Shown here: positions 27,489 through 35,341 of the stretch, piece by piece
How positions within the stretch are numbered: the first letter of the stretch is position 1
Layout: each line of letters starts with the position of its first letter
From: an uncultured Pseudomonadales bacterium
Lineage (GTDB): Bacteria > Pseudomonadota > Gammaproteobacteria > Pseudomonadales > Azotimanducaceae
Reading direction: 5' to 3'
NCBI GenBank assembly: GCA_938017975.1
Contig: CALIKQ010000068.1
Span: 1 to 46,000, forward strand
Length of the DNA stretch: 46,000 bases
The notes under the pieces: generated by a model
Database searches by the model: none
Told to the model about the DNA's origin: nothing
Seen by the model: the letters and a program-made list of their open reading frames with translations, nothing else
Made by a program: the position numbers and the translations under genes

Positions 27489-28310
27489 ATGCTTGATTCA
27501 ATTGCAGACCTTTCTGGAAAAGTTGCTCTCATTACCGGTGCCAGCCGCGGTATTGGCGAGGCCATTGCTTATCGTTTTGCTCAGGCGGGGGCCAGTGTGG
27601 TTGTGACGGCAAGAACGCTTGATGATGGAGATCATAAGCTGGCCGGAGGAATCAATAATGTGGTCGAAACAATTCAAAATTTTGGCGGTACCGCGACTGC
27701 AATTCGGGCAGACCTGGGCCTAGAGGACCATCGAGAAGCTTTGATTAAAACAACAGAAAACCGAGTTGGTCCGGTTGATATACTGATTAATAATGCGGCG
27801 GTGACCTATTTTACCCAAGTGGCCAGCTTCTCCAAGAAACATTACGATCTGATGTTTAGGGTCCAGGTTGAGGCGCCTTTTCATCTGTCTCAGTTGGTCT
27901 TGCCTGGCATGCTTGAAAGCGGCAATGGCTCAATTCTTAATATCAGCTCCCATGCGGCCATTCATCCTGCCAAAGATGCTGGGGGAAGAGGCGGTACGGT
28001 CTACGGGATGTGCAAGGCCTCCCTCGAGCGATTAACCACGGGGCTTGCATCGGAAGTTTACGGCCGGGGTGTCAGTGTCAATGTGATCTCGCCTGGGCTG
28101 GTAGCAACACCAGGCACGATGCATCATCATCTGATTACAGATGAGACGCCCGATGAGCGTGTTACGCCAGTCGCGCATATGGCCGAAGCGTGTCTTTATC
28201 TGGTCAGCGCTGATCCGTTAGAAACAACCGGTTGGGTCGCCTATGCCGACGATCTGATGAGTCGTTTTAGTCTGAACCCAGCGAGGTTGCCCCCTTTGCA
28301 GGGACTATAA
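27489..28310 (+). CDS. Short-chain dehydrogenase/reductase (SDR)
   Basis: A 273-residue classical SDR using NAD(P)H. Rossmann motif TGASRGIG (16-23), NNAA (101-104) and the catalytic set Ser153/154 (ILNISSHAA), Tyr172 and Lys176 (YGMCK). The C-terminal part has SPGLVATPGTMHHH and a region specific to a subfamily not recognised here, so the substrate is unknown. A GTG at 27477 is in frame, but ATG 27489 is preferred with AGGTGG eight bases upstream. It is divergent from the HlyD-like gene, and its 3' end overlaps the convergent MATE gene by 44 bases. Confidence 0.85.
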   Translation: MLDSIADLSGKVALITGASRGIGEAIAYRFAQAGASVVVTARTLDDGDHKLAGGINNVVETIQNFGGTATAIRADLGLEDHREALIKTTENRVGPVDILINNAAVTYFTQVASFSKKHYDLMFRVQVEAPFHLSQLVLPGMLESGNGSILNISSHAAIHPAKDAGGRGGTVYGMCKASLERLTTGLASEVYGRGVSVNVISPGLVATPGTMHHHLITDETPDERVTPVAHMAEACLYLVSADPLETTGWVAYADDLMSRFSLNPARLPPLQGL

Positions 28311-29637
28311 AGGTCTTCCGATTCCAAAGATAAGCAATCAGCGCGCTGATAATATTCGCAGCAGCGCCAGCGAGAAAAATGCCAAAGACGTCCCACTGAT
28401 TGCTCAGTATGAATGCCAGGGGGACATAGATAATGAGCATCCGAAAAATTGAGATGAGGGTAGAGCGCAAGGGGTACCCCAGGGCATTGAAAATCGCTGA
28501 AGCCATCATAATCACGCCCCAAGTACCGAATGAAATTGGGACCACCATAAGGTAGAGGATCGCGACCTTGGCAACTTGTGGATCCTTGTCGAAGATATGA
28601 ACCAAGGGCTCTGCAATGAAATAAAGTGCCAAGGCCACCCCCAGTCCCCAGTAAAGCGACCAACGGAACGATAGCCGCATCGCAGCATCGGCACGATCAT
28701 GCGCTTTAGCACCGAAATTTTGGCCGACGAATGGCCCGATACTGGCAGATAGCGCAAAAAGAGGAATAACAAAAAGCCCCTCAACTCGATTTGCGATGGC
28801 GAATCCGGCGACGGTTGATTGTCCGTAACCTGCAAGCAAAGAGACAATAAACGCACTTGAGACGGGTCCAATCAAATTGGTTGCTGTGGCGGGAATGCTG
28901 ACCACCAGAATACTCCGCCAAGCTTGTAATAAGGCTTTGGGGTCTACACCGCGAAACTGTATCAGTTGGTATCGATTGACGAGGATATAGAGCGTAACGC
29001 AACACATCAAAATTCTTGCAATGAGATTGCCGAGCGCAGCGCCGGTCATCCCTAGCTCAGGTAGGCCTAGAAGTCCGAAGATGAAAACTGGTGCCAGTAT
29101 CACCTGTAGCACGCTTCCTGCCACCATCAGGTAACCTGAAATTTTTGCGTCCCCGGTTGCTCTGAGCGCGTTGGCGCCAACCGATGGAATGGCCATAAAC
29201 AGCAGGCTGAGATACCAGAGCTGCATGTACTCTGTAACCAGTGGCAAGGTTTGCTCGTTGGCGCCTAGTGCGGTGAAGAGCCATGAAGTGCTTAAAAGGC
29301 CAAGAATCGAGACGATCACCATCACGAGCGAGGCTAGGGTCAGTCCGCCGGTTGCTGTCGTTTTTATGTTCAATTGATTGCCAGCGCCAACTTCTCTTGC
29401 GAGTACGGATGACAGGCCGATTGATACGCCGAGGGTGAGTGACATCAGCCCTGAGGTAACCGGGAAGGTGAACCCAAGAGCGGCAAGCTCGGTCGAACCA
29501 AGGAGTCCCAGATAGTAGGTTTCAGCCAAGCCTGCGAGGAGGCTTGAAGAGATTCCTAACACCATCGGGAGCGTGAGGCGCAGTAATCCAGGCCCGATTG
29601 GACCAGCGGTGAGCCGTGCGGTTGCTGTCGTCGTCAC
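28267..29637 (-). CDS. MATE family efflux transporter
   Basis: A 456-residue multidrug and toxin extrusion-type antiporter with twelve hydrophobic segments. The N-terminal half contains LRLTLPMVLGISSSLLAGLAETYYLGLLG and ELAALGFTFPVTSGLMSL. The second half starts near SIPATATNLIGPVSSAFIVSLLA and has GFAIANRVEGLFVIPLFALSASIGPFVGQNFGA, the classic MATE signature. It expels cations or drugs using Na+ or H+; the substrate is unknown. The start is GTG at 29637, four bases after the metA stop, without a strong ribosome site, implying coupling to metA. Its last 44 bases are antisense to the SDR gene. Confidence 0.92.
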   Translation of the reverse strand: MTTTATARLTAGPIGPGLLRLTLPMVLGISSSLLAGLAETYYLGLLGSTELAALGFTFPVTSGLMSLTLGVSIGLSSVLAREVGAGNQLNIKTTATGGLTLASLVMVIVSILGLLSTSWLFTALGANEQTLPLVTEYMQLWYLSLLFMAIPSVGANALRATGDAKISGYLMVAGSVLQVILAPVFIFGLLGLPELGMTGAALGNLIARILMCCVTLYILVNRYQLIQFRGVDPKALLQAWRSILVVSIPATATNLIGPVSSAFIVSLLAGYGQSTVAGFAIANRVEGLFVIPLFALSASIGPFVGQNFGAKAHDRADAAMRLSFRWSLYWGLGVALALYFIAEPLVHIFDKDPQVAKVAILYLMVVPISFGTWGVIMMASAIFNALGYPLRSTLISIFRMLIIYVPLAFILSNQWDVFGIFLAGAAANIISALIAYLWNRKTFIVPAKGATSLGSD

Positions 29638-29641
29638 CGAG

Positions 29642-30592
29642 TCAGACGACTTCGATATCAGGTGAGAGCCTGACCGTACCGATAGCTTCCTCTTCGAAGG
29701 GGGTCAACTGATAAACGTAATAGTTGAGCCAGTTGGCAAATAGCAGCGCACCGTGACTTTTCCAGGTGACTAAAACCGGCTGCTCTGGGTCATCATTTTG
29801 AAAGTAGTGTTCTGGAACTTTTGGCGACAGGCCTGCGGCGACATCGCGCAGAAACTCGTTTTTCAGGGAATCCGGTTCATACTCAGAATGACCAGTGACG
29901 AATAAATGTTTGCCCGACTGATGTGCAAACAAATACGCGCCTGCTGTTTCAGATTCTGCGATGATTTCAAGATCTCGATGAGCTGCAATGTCCTCGGCGG
30001 GCACTTCAGCATATCGAGAATGCGGGGCCTGGAAAAAATCATCAAAGCCCCTGGCGATTGGAGAATGGGGCCTGACCAGCTTGTGCGGATAAACGCCGGT
30101 AAGTTTTTCCGGTAGTAACTGTTTGTCAATGCCATATAAATGATACATGGCTGCTTGTACTGCCCAACATAAGAACATGGTTGAAGTGACGTGATGCTCA
30201 GTCCAGTCTAATATTCTTGCGAGTTGCGGCCAGAAGTGAACTTGATCAAAGGGGAGTTGCCCTAGCGGGGCGCCAGTAATGATCATCCCGTCATATTTTT
30301 TGTGAGCGATATCGTCAAAGGATTTGTAAAACGACAGCATGTGGTCATCTGGCGTATTCTTGCTGGGTCGATCATCGATGCGCATCAACTCAATTTGAAC
30401 CTGTAGCGGAGTGTTTGAGAGCATGCGAAGTAGATGGATTTCGGTCTCTATTTTCTTTGGCATGAGGTTCAAAATAAGAATCCTCAGCTCACGGATATCT
30501 TGGATTTCAGCCTCGCTTGATTCGATACAGAAGATGTTTTCCTGCTTCAGAATCGTTGATGCGGGCAAGGCGTCCGGTATCTTGATTGGCAT
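29642..30592 (-). CDS. metA: Homoserine O-succinyltransferase
   Basis: First committed step of methionine synthesis, acylating homoserine. The 316-residue protein aligns with E. coli MetA residue for residue at the catalytic positions: Cys142 in FLCWAVQAA, His235 and Glu237 in TGHSEYE. Position 111 is Gly (TGAPLGQLPF), which in characterised MetA enzymes goes with succinyl-CoA; Glu there marks acetyltransferases. The ATG has GAGGA about five bases upstream. The 5' region holds a promoter, a SAM-II riboswitch and an intrinsic terminator (listed separately), so expression is expected to fall when SAM is abundant. A MATE exporter gene follows in the same transcript. Confidence 0.96.
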   Translation of the reverse strand: MPIKIPDALPASTILKQENIFCIESSEAEIQDIRELRILILNLMPKKIETEIHLLRMLSNTPLQVQIELMRIDDRPSKNTPDDHMLSFYKSFDDIAHKKYDGMIITGAPLGQLPFDQVHFWPQLARILDWTEHHVTSTMFLCWAVQAAMYHLYGIDKQLLPEKLTGVYPHKLVRPHSPIARGFDDFFQAPHSRYAEVPAEDIAAHRDLEIIAESETAGAYLFAHQSGKHLFVTGHSEYEPDSLKNEFLRDVAAGLSPKVPEHYFQNDDPEQPVLVTWKSHGALLFANWLNYYVYQLTPFEEEAIGTVRLSPDIEVV

Positions 30593-30603
30593 TGTGTCCT
30601 CGC

Positions 30604-30640
30604 AAAAAAAAACCCACTCAGCAAAAGTGCTAAAGCAGGT
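30604..30640 (-). terminator. Riboswitch-controlled intrinsic terminator upstream of metA
   Basis: On the minus strand the leader folds as ACC...TTTAGCA-CTTT-TGCTGAG...GGGT and ends in nine Ts (30604-30612), just before the metA ribosome site. Its 5' arm contains GCTTTAGC (30629-30636), perfectly complementary to GCTAAAGC (30646-30653) at the 3' end of the SAM-II aptamer. The two pairings exclude each other, giving an antiterminator without SAM and a terminator with SAM. Confidence 0.85.
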
Positions 30641-30644
30641 CTTA

Positions 30645-30696
30645 CGCTTTAGCCGTATTTGTAATGCGCCCGCAAGCTGATTTCAAATCGGCGCAC
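30645..30696 (-). ncRNA. SAM-II riboswitch aptamer
   Basis: The minus strand reads TGCGCC (30690-30695), a GATTT-starting loop ending in CTTGCG, GGCGCA (30665-30670), then an A-rich linker with CAAAT and the 3' segment GGCTAAAG. This order, with a six-base P1, a loop beginning GAUUU and a downstream pseudoknot strand GCUAAA, matches the SAM-II (metA-type) class. In solved SAM-II structures the GCUAAA strand is buried on SAM binding, which would release the terminator described next to it. SAM-II is best known from Alphaproteobacteria and relatives. Confidence 0.85.
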
Positions 30697-30700
30697 GAGG

Positions 30701-30729
30701 AGTATAGCTGTTTCGCAGTGGGATTTGTA
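30701..30729 (-). promoter_or_regulatory. Probable metA promoter
   Basis: Minus-strand TATACT (30701-30706, five of six to the -10 consensus) with a weak -35, TACAAA (30724-30729), at 17 bases. Transcription would start around 30693-30696, exactly at the 5' arm of the SAM-II P1 stem, which supports the call. Confidence 0.6.
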
Positions 30730-30753
30730 GATTCGGCGAGTAGGGGCCTGCGG

Positions 30754-31524
30754 CTACGGCGCATCACCGTAGGCTAGCTGCAATCGTCGCATGCCTTTTA
30801 GCCAACGATCATAGTCGCCGGCTTTGCGTTGCAGATAGGTTAGGACTTCAGGATGTGGCAGTACCAAAAAGGCTTCCGAGTGTAAGGTGTTAACAACGGC
30901 CTCGCAAAGCACCTCGGGATCCATCATGCCGTCAACCGAAGCAACGCCATCTTCATGGCCAGCGGTCATGGCCGTGCGCACAGCTTGCGGACATAGTGCA
31001 GAAACTTTGATGCCGCGATCGCCATAAGTAATCGCTAGCCACTCAGCGTAAGCAACGGCAGCATGCTTGGTTACTGCATAGGGTGCCGAGCCAATTTGAG
31101 TGAGTAAGCCGGCGGCCGATGCGGTATGCAATAGATAGCCATCACCCCGGGCAAGCATCGCCGGCAGCGCTGCGCGGGTTGCCCACACATGTGCCATGAC
31201 GTTGATCTGCCATATTTTTTGCCAATCTTCGGTTGCTACTTCAGGACCACCGGGTACCGAGATGCCGGCGTTATTGCACAATAGATCAATTGAACCCAAG
31301 GACTTTTCTGCAGCAGCAACCAAGGCGGTGACGGCGTCTTCGGACGCCACATCGACCGCGAGGTACTCAGCGCCAACTTCGTCGGCAACCGCCTTGAGCC
31401 CGGCCTCGTTGACATCGGTGAGATACAAGCGCGCAGCCCCCTCAGCGTGAAATCTACGTGCCATCGCGCGGCCAATGCCGCTCGCTGCTCCGGTGATGAA
31501 AATATTCTTTCCAGCTAGGTCCAT
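30754..31524 (-). CDS. SDR family oxidoreductase
   Basis: A 256-residue classical short-chain dehydrogenase. Cofactor motif TGAASGIG (11-18), an acidic residue after the second strand (TDVNEAG) consistent with NAD preference, NNAG (84-87), catalytic Ser136, Tyr149 and Lys153 (PYAVTK). The final 40 residues (LPHPEVLTYLQRKAGDYDRWLKGMRRL) form a C-terminal extension common in a subgroup of uncharacterised SDRs often found with acyl-CoA metabolism. ATG 31524 has GAGAG seven bases upstream. It is the last gene of a six-gene minus-strand run; the aminotransferase is 34 bases upstream. Confidence 0.88.
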   Translation of the reverse strand: MDLAGKNIFITGAASGIGRAMARRFHAEGAARLYLTDVNEAGLKAVADEVGAEYLAVDVASEDAVTALVAAAEKSLGSIDLLCNNAGISVPGGPEVATEDWQKIWQINVMAHVWATRAALPAMLARGDGYLLHTASAAGLLTQIGSAPYAVTKHAAVAYAEWLAITYGDRGIKVSALCPQAVRTAMTAGHEDGVASVDGMMDPEVLCEAVVNTLHSEAFLVLPHPEVLTYLQRKAGDYDRWLKGMRRLQLAYGDAP

Positions 31525-31558
31525 GATGTGTCTCTCTCAATAATCAATGATTTGTCAG

Positions 31559-32890
31559 TTACAAGGTCTCAGTAATGGCTTCGCCAATAATATTGAAAAT
31601 AGTCGCGATTTCAGATTCTGAAATGATCAACGGTGGTGAGAGTACGATTGAATCCCCAATTGGCCTTACCCAGGCGCCTTTTTCATAACAGCGTTTTGCA
31701 ATTTCTGCGCCTCTGGCCATAGGCGCCCCTGCGCGGGGAGTGACCTCAACGGCGCCAAGGAGGGCAAAGCATCGGACATCAATAACATTTGGGAGGTCCC
31801 TGAGCCGCATGGCATTTTCCTGCCAGGTGTCTTGCAATGCTTTAGGTCGGTCAAAAAGGGCTTCCTGCTCATAGATATCAAGGGTGGCCATCCCAGCAGC
31901 ACAGGCCACGGGGTGGCCTGAGTAGGTATAGCCATGGTTGAGTTCGACGCCCGGAAGTTCTGAGTCCATAAATCGTTCAAAGATCTGATCAGAAACAAAA
32001 ACGGCCCCCATCGGAATGGTTGCATTGGTGATGCCCTTAGCGGTGGTCATGATATCGGGTATGACCCCGAAACGTTCGGCTGCGGTGCACGCACCAACCC
32101 TTCCAAACCCAGTAATTACCTCATCGAAGATCAGTAAAATTCCGTGTTCATCACAGATGGCGCGCAGTGTCTGAAGGTAGCCAATCGGCGGTAGGTGAAC
32201 ACCCCCAGCGCCACCAATGGGTTCAACAATGACTGCTGCAATCGCATCTGCACCATGCAAGTCGACCAATCTTTCGAGGTCTAGGGCTAGATCAGCACCC
32301 TCGGGCGGAAGTCCTTTTGCAAAGCGGTTGGCCTCCAGCCCGTGGGTTTGCCTAATGTGGTCAGTGCCGGGTAGCAATAGGCCAAAGGGGTTGCGGTTTT
32401 TAACAAGTCCGCCGACGGAAAGTCCGCCAAAACCCATGCCGTGATAACCCTTTTCTCGTCCGATGAGTCGTTGCCTACCGGCTTGGCCATTTTTCCGATG
32501 ATAGGCAAGCGCGATTTTAAGCGCAGTGTCGACGGATTCAGATCCCGAATTCGTGAAAAAGACGTGGTTGAGAGGTGCGGGCACGTGCTGCACGAGACGA
32601 TCTGCGTAATGAAAAACGAGGGGATGCCCCGAGCCGAAATTGTGGGCGAAATCGAGTTTGGCCAGTTGTTCGGCAATGGCTTGATTAATGGGTTCGCGGT
32701 AGTGCCCTGCATTAACGCACCATAGCCCAGCACTGCAATCGAGGGTTTCATGACCTTGGCTGTCGGTATAATGCATGCCGCGCGCAGAAACGATGAATCT
32801 GGGATTTTCCTTGTACTGCCTCTGACCAGTAAATGGCATCCAGAAAGCATCAAGGTTTTCGGGGACAAGGTTGTGATCAGTGACGCTCAT
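31559..32890 (-). CDS. Class III aminotransferase, beta-alanine (omega-amino acid):pyruvate type
   Basis: A 443-residue PLP aminotransferase. The N-terminus LDAFWMPFTGQRQYKENPR, the SAGLWCVNAGHYR segment (53-65), LNHVFFTNSGSESVDTALKIALAYHR (107-132) and GYHGMGFGGLSVGG (148-161) closely follow the omega-amino acid:pyruvate aminotransferase of Pseudomonas. Asp256 (FDEVITGFGR) and the PLP Lys285 (TTAKG) are present. Likely substrates are beta-alanine or related omega-amines with pyruvate as acceptor; substrate assignment is by similarity. The ATG overlaps the stop of the HAD phosphatase gene (ATGA). The downstream SDR could act on a semialdehyde product, which is inference only. Confidence 0.88.
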   Translation of the reverse strand: MSVTDHNLVPENLDAFWMPFTGQRQYKENPRFIVSARGMHYTDSQGHETLDCSAGLWCVNAGHYREPINQAIAEQLAKLDFAHNFGSGHPLVFHYADRLVQHVPAPLNHVFFTNSGSESVDTALKIALAYHRKNGQAGRQRLIGREKGYHGMGFGGLSVGGLVKNRNPFGLLLPGTDHIRQTHGLEANRFAKGLPPEGADLALDLERLVDLHGADAIAAVIVEPIGGAGGVHLPPIGYLQTLRAICDEHGILLIFDEVITGFGRVGACTAAERFGVIPDIMTTAKGITNATIPMGAVFVSDQIFERFMDSELPGVELNHGYTYSGHPVACAAGMATLDIYEQEALFDRPKALQDTWQENAMRLRDLPNVIDVRCFALLGAVEVTPRAGAPMARGAEIAKRCYEKGAWVRPIGDSIVLSPPLIISESEIATIFNIIGEAITETL

Positions 32891-33591
32891 GTTTGTGTCC
32901 TCATTGATTCGATAGCAGGCAGTAGTTCCGAAGGATGATCAATCAAGAGATCACAGCCGGCCTGCATCAGACTGTGCCGGGTCCTAAACCCCCATGACAC
33001 ACCAACTGCGAATAGCTTGCAAGCACGAGCGGTTTCAATATCAACGGACGTATCGCCGAGCATCAAGACTTCACTGGGCGCTAAACTCAGCATGTTAAGC
33101 AGTGCATTGCCGCATTCTGGATGAGGCTTGTGAGGGTATGCCCCGGTGTAGCCGATGACGGCCGTAAAATCATGATCGGGGAAACATGCATCGAGACAGA
33201 TATCCGCGGCAGTCTGGTCTTTGTTAGTCAGTACTGCGGTGGGAATGCTGCTCTCTTTGAGTGTTTTGAGTAATGCTGTGATGCCGTCGTAGATTTCAAT
33301 GTTGTCCGCCCAAGTCGCATCATAAATCTCTCGCTCGTGCTCAACTAATGCGTTGATGATGGGCTGGGTCCTAGCATCATTCGGTAGAGCGCGCTCGGCA
33401 CACTTAAAAACGCCGTCGCCAATAAATGCAGCATAATCTTTGATGGGATGTTGGGGATAGTCGAGCGCCCCGAGCGCCTGGTTAAATGCCGAGCCAATGC
33501 AGCGTAGGGTATTTAGAAGTGTGCCATCAAGATCAAAAATAACGCCCTTGAAGGGACTGATGATACCGCTATTAGTATTTGGACGAATCAT
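32887..33591 (-). CDS. HAD-superfamily hydrolase, phosphoglycolate phosphatase-like
   Basis: A 234-residue HAD phosphatase with a helical cap. Motif I is FDLDGTLLNT (Asp20 nucleophile, Asp22 acid), motif II Thr in AVLTNKD, motif III Lys in PHKPHPE, motif IV LGDTSVDIETA. This is the Gph-like pattern; phosphoglycolate is a plausible but unproven substrate. The start ATG 33591 has AAGAG seven bases upstream. Its TGA overlaps the aminotransferase ATG. Gene order puts it between the ACAD-like gene (33 bases upstream) and the aminotransferase. Confidence 0.85.
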   Translation of the reverse strand: MIRPNTNSGIISPFKGVIFDLDGTLLNTLRCIGSAFNQALGALDYPQHPIKDYAAFIGDGVFKCAERALPNDARTQPIINALVEHEREIYDATWADNIEIYDGITALLKTLKESSIPTAVLTNKDQTAADICLDACFPDHDFTAVIGYTGAYPHKPHPECGNALLNMLSLAPSEVLMLGDTSVDIETARACKLFAVGVSWGFRTRHSLMQAGCDLLIDHPSELLPAIESMRTQT

Positions 33592-33624
33592 GGCGTAGCT
33601 CTTATTGTGTGCGTCTCATTGTTG

Positions 33625-34611
33625 TTAGGTTGAAAGCGGTTCCGCTGGTTTGGCTGTGGCCTCGGTAATGAGCCTGAACGCAAAGTCAGGTTGTAGGAAC
33701 TCGTCAATGATCGTCAACGCGTCTCCGGGGAGCCCCTTAACCGGGTTCGAACGATTGGCCCCGGGTTGCGCTGCTTCGGTGATTGCATAGTAGCCTGCTA
33801 ACCGACGTTGCAGGCCTTGGGCTTCGGCACGAATCTTTCGAGCGCGTAGGGTGACGACACTTAGTTTTTGTATGCTCTTAGTCTGGATCAAACGCAGACA
33901 GAGCGTCTCCAGGGCAGATTGCTCGATGTTGAGTTGGGCGAGCTCATGGTGGGCCCAATCGGAATCTGAAGCGCTGACATCCATTAAAATTGTTCTGAGC
34001 AGAGACCGATTGCGCCAGATTGCGGAAAGAGGTTGATGGTCTCGCGCCAAAACCTCAAGGGCCCTTGGAAGGTCAAGATCGAGGGTTTCTCGGTGTAAGT
34101 TATGGTCCGCACCGGGCTGCTGAGCATGCTCAATGCCTTGCCAGGGCCTGCTTAAACTGAATGTCGCCTGCCCCGATTGATTGACTTCAATGAGAAGGAT
34201 TCGATTGGGATTGGTTTCCGTGGTGATGGTTCTTATTTCGGCATCTCCATCTCGGAGTAGAACCACCTGCCAGTGATCGTTGCCAAGCGCGATATTGACG
34301 AGCCTGTCCTCATGCAGCCCTCGTTCTCGGGTCAGTTGGAGCAGTGGCCCAACGAGTTCGGTAGCCACGGGATCTGGAAACGGGCAGTCATTGGATGCGC
34401 AAGCATTCCACCAAACAGCGGCATCATCATGGGTATAATCCAATCCGCCTAAATTCTCCGGCCAAGTAGGACATCGCAAGCCCAGTTTGCCCATGATGAG
34501 ATGCCATTGATCAGTGGGGTCCTCGACCCCTTTTCGAATCGGTTTTAGCCAATGATCTTCGATCAGCGCTTGAAACTTGTCCTCGAGCAGACGATTTGAA
34601 TCAGCGTCCAC
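33625..34611 (-). CDS. Degenerate acyl-CoA dehydrogenase-like protein
   Basis: A 328-residue protein with weak likeness to acyl-CoA dehydrogenases, which are usually about 380 residues. The N-terminal helical part shows WHLIMGKLGLRCPTWPENLGGLDYTHDDAAVWWNACA, like the ACAD G-l-x-x-PxxxGG motif. The central flavin-contact motif (TEP-x-AGSD type) is missing, and the usual catalytic glutamate motif near the C-terminus is not visible. The C-terminal half is helical. It may be a non-catalytic or partner subunit. GTG 34611 overlaps the J-domain gene by 11 bases. It is not certain that the protein binds FAD. Confidence 0.6.
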   Translation of the reverse strand: MDADSNRLLEDKFQALIEDHWLKPIRKGVEDPTDQWHLIMGKLGLRCPTWPENLGGLDYTHDDAAVWWNACASNDCPFPDPVATELVGPLLQLTRERGLHEDRLVNIALGNDHWQVVLLRDGDAEIRTITTETNPNRILLIEVNQSGQATFSLSRPWQGIEHAQQPGADHNLHRETLDLDLPRALEVLARDHQPLSAIWRNRSLLRTILMDVSASDSDWAHHELAQLNIEQSALETLCLRLIQTKSIQKLSVVTLRARKIRAEAQGLQRRLAGYYAITEAAQPGANRSNPVKGLPGDALTIIDEFLQPDFAFRLITEATAKPAEPLST

Positions 34612-35341
34612 GAAGCAGGGTCTCTTTGGCGGCGTTTAGGCGAGCGGCCATTTGGTTTGAGCCGCCTCTGTCGGGATGATGCTGCTGCATTAATCGGCGG
34701 TGGGCTTGGACGATCTCCCCCTTTGTGCAGCCGGTCTTGAGACCCAGAGTTTTGAGCGCTTCATGCTCGCTCATTCCCTTGCTTTGTCTGTCTTTAGACT
34801 GATTGGTCTGCTGCCAGTCTGGATGAACCCGTTCTAGGTAGGCCTCCAGCAATTGAAGCGAATCAATGTCATCGCTGATGTCTTCTCGAAGCATCAAAAG
34901 ATCTTCGAGCGCGAGACTCGACAGTGTTTTTCCCTTATGAGCCCCATCGAGAATCTCGCCATCCATTTGACCTGAGTCGTGATCAAGGCTCATCGCAAGA
35001 TAGCGGCTTTTGATCTGACTTTGGCCACCCGGGTTTGGCCCCGCTCTAGCGCTGGCGACGCCCATTGCGGCTTTAATCGAGCGCCAAATATTCATCGCCT
35101 GAAATAATCGCAGACCCATTGGCAACATGCGTGACAGCACGGCCATAACAACGCCTAGCCCAGCGGCGAGGGGATGTAGCCGGCCTGTCAGACCTAGATA
35201 CACCAATGCAACCACGAGTAGTAGACCAATGTAGATTGCAAAAAACTGCCGTAGGTTCAAATGCTGCTTGCGGAGTAACGTTCGCAGGAGCCAGAACAAC
35301 GCGATTGCTAAGATTGCGCCTAGAACGATGCGAGGAATCAT
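34601..35341 (-). CDS. Membrane-anchored J-domain (DnaJ-like) protein
   Basis: A 246-residue protein with two or three N-terminal hydrophobic segments (about 4-20, 32-52 and 57-77), a middle cytoplasmic region containing SRYLAMSLDHDSGQMDGEIL, and a C-terminal J-domain. The J-domain has ALKTLGLKTGCTKGEIVQAHRRLM followed by the HPD triad at 222-224 and RGGSNQMAARLNAAKETLL. The HPD triad is the Hsp70-stimulating motif, so it should recruit DnaK to the membrane. There is no Gly/Phe or zinc-finger region, so it is a type III J protein, similar in layout to TIM14-like or DjlA-like proteins. The ATG overlaps the VWA gene stop (ATGA); its client is unknown. Confidence 0.82.
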   Translation of the reverse strand: MIPRIVLGAILAIALFWLLRTLLRKQHLNLRQFFAIYIGLLLVVALVYLGLTGRLHPLAAGLGVVMAVLSRMLPMGLRLFQAMNIWRSIKAAMGVASARAGPNPGGQSQIKSRYLAMSLDHDSGQMDGEILDGAHKGKTLSSLALEDLLMLREDISDDIDSLQLLEAYLERVHPDWQQTNQSKDRQSKGMSEHEALKTLGLKTGCTKGEIVQAHRRLMQQHHPDRGGSNQMAARLNAAKETLLRGR

